Assembly (NCBI GenBank): GCA_964397015.1
Contig: CAYNHL010000145.1
Location: forward strand, 1 to 8,540
Length of the DNA: 8,540 bases
DNA from: MADRE2 sp964397015
Lineage (GTDB): Bacteria > Desulfobacterota > Desulfobacteria > Desulfobacterales > Desulfobacteraceae
Direction of reading: 5' to 3'
In this document: positions 7,181 to 8,540 of the stretch, in pieces
Numbering within the stretch: the first letter of the stretch is position 1
Layout: each line of letters opens with the position of its first letter
Translations under genes and position numbers: made by a program
Notes under the pieces: model-generated
Databases searched by the model: none
What the model saw: the letters and a program-made list of their open reading frames with translations, nothing else
What the model was told of the DNA's origin: nothing

Positions 7181-8223
7181 TAGTTATGCTGGCCTTTGTC
7201 CGTTTTGTTGTTTGTCAAAAAAATTGTATCTATGCTTTCCGCAGGCACAAAGCCGGTCTTGAGCATTTTAGTATTATCATAGATAAAATCAAGGGTTAGT
7301 TTGTTGTAGCAGGTATCCAGCCAGTGTTTTTTGCCTGGTAATACGAGTTTGGCACAAAAAATCATACCGCGGACACACCACAGGGGAAAAGGAAGTGTCA
7401 ACCGGTCGGGTTGATGGCATGATTTCCTGAACACACCAATAATGTCTGAAAATGAATATGGGCGGATATCGGTGACATTGTAAACCTGGAAAACAGGTTG
7501 TTGCCTTTCATGGGTTTTCTCCATCAGAAACAGGATGAATTTCATCAGGTTAACCCGGGAAAGGGCTGACATTTTCTGGGTATTTTTACCGATTTTCAAA
7601 AAAGCCAGCTTAAAAGGTAAAAATACGCGTTTGTCCAGGTTGATTGTGTAGTCAGTGTCGTAAACCTGGGCCAGGCGCAGGACATGTACCTGTTTTAGTA
7701 TCCGGCTGTCAAAAAGTGCTTTCAATGCCGCTTCGGCTTCAAGTTTGCTCAGTGAATAATCGCACGACGGGCGGCAGGAGTCCTCTTCGGACACATTCAA
7801 AATCCCCTGGTCTTCACCGTATACAAGGACAGAAGACAAAAAAATGAAATGAACGTCAGGGTTTGCCAGGGCAGCCATTCGGGCGATCTTCCGGGTGGCT
7901 GCAACATTCGCCTTGCGGTATTCTTCCTTGTCAAAGCTTCCAAGTATCTGCCTTGAAACACCGGCACAGTGGATCACCACATCGAAACGGTTCTGTAAAA
8001 AGACATCTTCAAGGTCCGCAGATGAGATAATATCGTGGACCAGGCTGGTCCACCTTTGATTTGATGAATCATTACAGGGGTTTCTATCAAGGGAGAAAAC
8101 ATCATGGGTCCCGGACAGGTTCCGGCAAAGGTAACTGCCGATGACACCGGCTCCCCCGGTAATCAGAATTTTTAAGGGTTTTGGATTGATAGAATCACCA
8201 AAGAATTCTCTAATTATGTGTAT
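7180..8223 (-). CDS. NAD-dependent epimerase/reductase (extended SDR), start codon unresolved
   Basis: The open frame runs 347 codons from just after a TAA at 8226-8224. It shows a complete extended SDR: LKILITGGAGVIGSYL with the GxxGxxG cofactor motif (codons at 8160-8137), VVIHCAGVS, FLSSVLVYG with the active-site Ser, and YSLSKLEAEAAL with the YxxxK pair. A normal protein would begin at the Leu of LKILI, but that codon is TTA. No in-frame ATG, GTG or TTG occurs between 8223 and GTG 7980, and starting at 7980 would delete the whole cofactor motif. Possible rare starts are ATA 8223, ATC 8190 (behind a GGTG) or ATT 8169. No other lesion is seen. Beside WbpL- and WbpM-like genes it likely acts as a WbpK-like 4-keto reductase or a UDP-HexNAc 4-epimerase. 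Function is well supported; the 5' end and expression are not. Confidence 0.82.
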   Translation of the reverse strand: MHIIREFFGDSINPKPLKILITGGAGVIGSYLCRNLSGTHDVFSLDRNPCNDSSNQRWTSLVHDIISSADLEDVFLQNRFDVVIHCAGVSRQILGSFDKEEYRKANVAATRKIARMAALANPDVHFIFLSSVLVYGEDQGILNVSEEDSCRPSCDYSLSKLEAEAALKALFDSRILKQVHVLRLAQVYDTDYTINLDKRVFLPFKLAFLKIGKNTQKMSALSRVNLMKFILFLMEKTHERQQPVFQVYNVTDIRPYSFSDIIGVFRKSCHQPDRLTLPFPLWCVRGMIFCAKLVLPGKKHWLDTCYNKLTLDFIYDNTKMLKTGFVPAESIDTIFLTNNKTDKGQHN

Positions 8224-8409
8224 TTATTCAGCGCTGTCATGAACTATGAATTCATCGAGCTTGTCAAACAATGATTCCGGCCATTGATCCGCGTTTAAAA
8301 ACAGGTCTTTTTCCTCTTCGGTCAAAGTTTCTTTCACATGGGGCGGAAGGCTGTCAAACGCCTTCCTGCGCTCATCGTTCTTTTTTTTTCTGCTGGCATT
8401 GTTACTCAT
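8224..8409 (-). CDS. Small charged protein of unknown function (61 aa)
   Basis: I do not recognise a named family. The protein starts with a very basic stretch (SRKKKNDERRK, 6-16), followed by an acidic, amphipathic and probably helical part (LPPHVKETLTEEEKDLF and a WPESLFDKLDEFIV tail), with no cysteines and no membrane segment. The coding call rests on an ATG at 8409 with AAGGA about nine bases upstream, a composition like a compact helical protein, and its place immediately before the epimerase frame. It shares that frame: its TAA is directly followed by the open epimerase frame. It may lead the glycan operon or be an independent small gene. A regulatory or protein-binding role would be a guess. 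Confidence 0.68.
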   Translation of the reverse strand: MSNNASRKKKNDERRKAFDSLPPHVKETLTEEEKDLFLNADQWPESLFDKLDEFIVHDSAE

Positions 8410-8540
8410 GGCACAATATCCTTACAATATATAAAATATCTTTTATCATGGCCTTTATCTAAAAAAAAACAATAAAACATATATTGATTAAAAACACCAT
8501 TAAATTTAAATGCTGTATGTTAATCCGGCCTTGTTTTTTT
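8410..8540 (-). promoter_or_regulatory. AT-rich leader and probable promoter region of the glycan operon
   Basis: This stretch is very AT-rich and contains no convincing gene. On the minus strand it holds AAGGA (ribosome binding site of the 61-aa gene), a 6-bp inverted repeat ATAAAA/TTTTAT around GATA (8431-8446), several TATA-like hexamers and a run of nine A on the plus strand (8461-8469). A loosely matching -35 TTGTTT with a TGATAA-like -10 at about 18 bases can be drawn, but in DNA this AT-rich such matches are weak. No ops/JUMPstart element is visible. It is the only place in the - strand operon with room for a promoter, although the operon could also be continued from beyond the window edge. 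Confidence 0.4.

Noticed and set aside
7180..7980. Epimerase as an 801-base gene starting at GTG 7980
   Set aside because: This start leaves out the complete GGAGVIG cofactor motif that lies in the same uninterrupted frame just upstream, so it is unlikely to be the real protein end.
8431..8446. Inverted repeat ATAAAA/TTTTAT as an operator
   Set aside because: It is only 6 bp, made entirely of A and T, and lies in very AT-rich DNA where such repeats occur by chance; kept only as a note within the leader region.
8410..8540. JUMPstart/ops antitermination element or riboswitch upstream of the glycan operon
   Set aside because: No GGCGGTAGCGT-like element and no conserved riboswitch core could be found in the 131 bases available.

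Overview
The window (8540 bases) looks like an ordinary chromosomal piece of a Gram-negative, probably anaerobic bacterium. The protein style suggests Desulfobacterota (old 'Deltaproteobacteria', Desulfobacteraceae-like), and the Maf / YggS / QueH grouping fits that. This is an inference from memory of protein style, not a search result. Base composition is moderate with AT-rich intergenic DNA, and I see no transposase, integrase, phage gene or CRISPR array.

Left part (1-2080): a tRNA-Leu(UAA) gene reads leftwards from a good sigma70-type promoter. Diverging from it is a tight three-gene housekeeping operon on the + strand. It encodes a Maf-type nucleotide pyrophosphatase, a YggS/PLPBP pyridoxal-phosphate homeostasis protein, and QueH (epoxyqueuosine reductase, last step of queuosine tRNA modification). 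The genes overlap at their stop/start codons (ATGA, then TTGA), and a hairpin with a T-rich tail follows QueH.

Right part (2102-8409): a compact convergent operon on the - strand for surface-glycan or glycoprotein precursor synthesis. In transcription order it holds a small unknown protein (61 aa), an NAD-dependent epimerase/reductase of the extended SDR type, a WbpL/WecA-like polytopic phosphoglycosyl transferase, a WbpM/PglF-like UDP-HexNAc 4,6-dehydratase, a PglC-like monotopic phosphoglycosyl transferase, a short hexapeptide-repeat acyltransferase and a DegT-type aminotransferase. From the epimerase onward, adjacent genes overlap, abut or lie one base apart, implying translational coupling.

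The expected chemistry is UDP-GlcNAc to a UDP-4-keto-6-deoxy sugar (dehydratase). That intermediate is then either reduced (epimerase/reductase) to a FucNAc/QuiNAc-type donor for the WbpL-like enzyme, or aminated and acylated (DegT plus hexapeptide enzyme) to a bacillosamine-like 4-acylamino sugar for the PglC-like enzyme. One dehydratase may therefore feed two branches, each with its own undecaprenyl-phosphate initiating transferase. This is inferred from gene content.

The main oddity is the epimerase gene. Its frame is intact through the NAD-binding motif, but there is no ATG, GTG or TTG from the preceding stop codon until 60 codons past the start of that motif. The frame is also the same as that of the upstream 61-aa gene, with a single TAA between them. 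It therefore starts at a rare codon, is read through, was damaged by recent mutation, or carries a sequence error.
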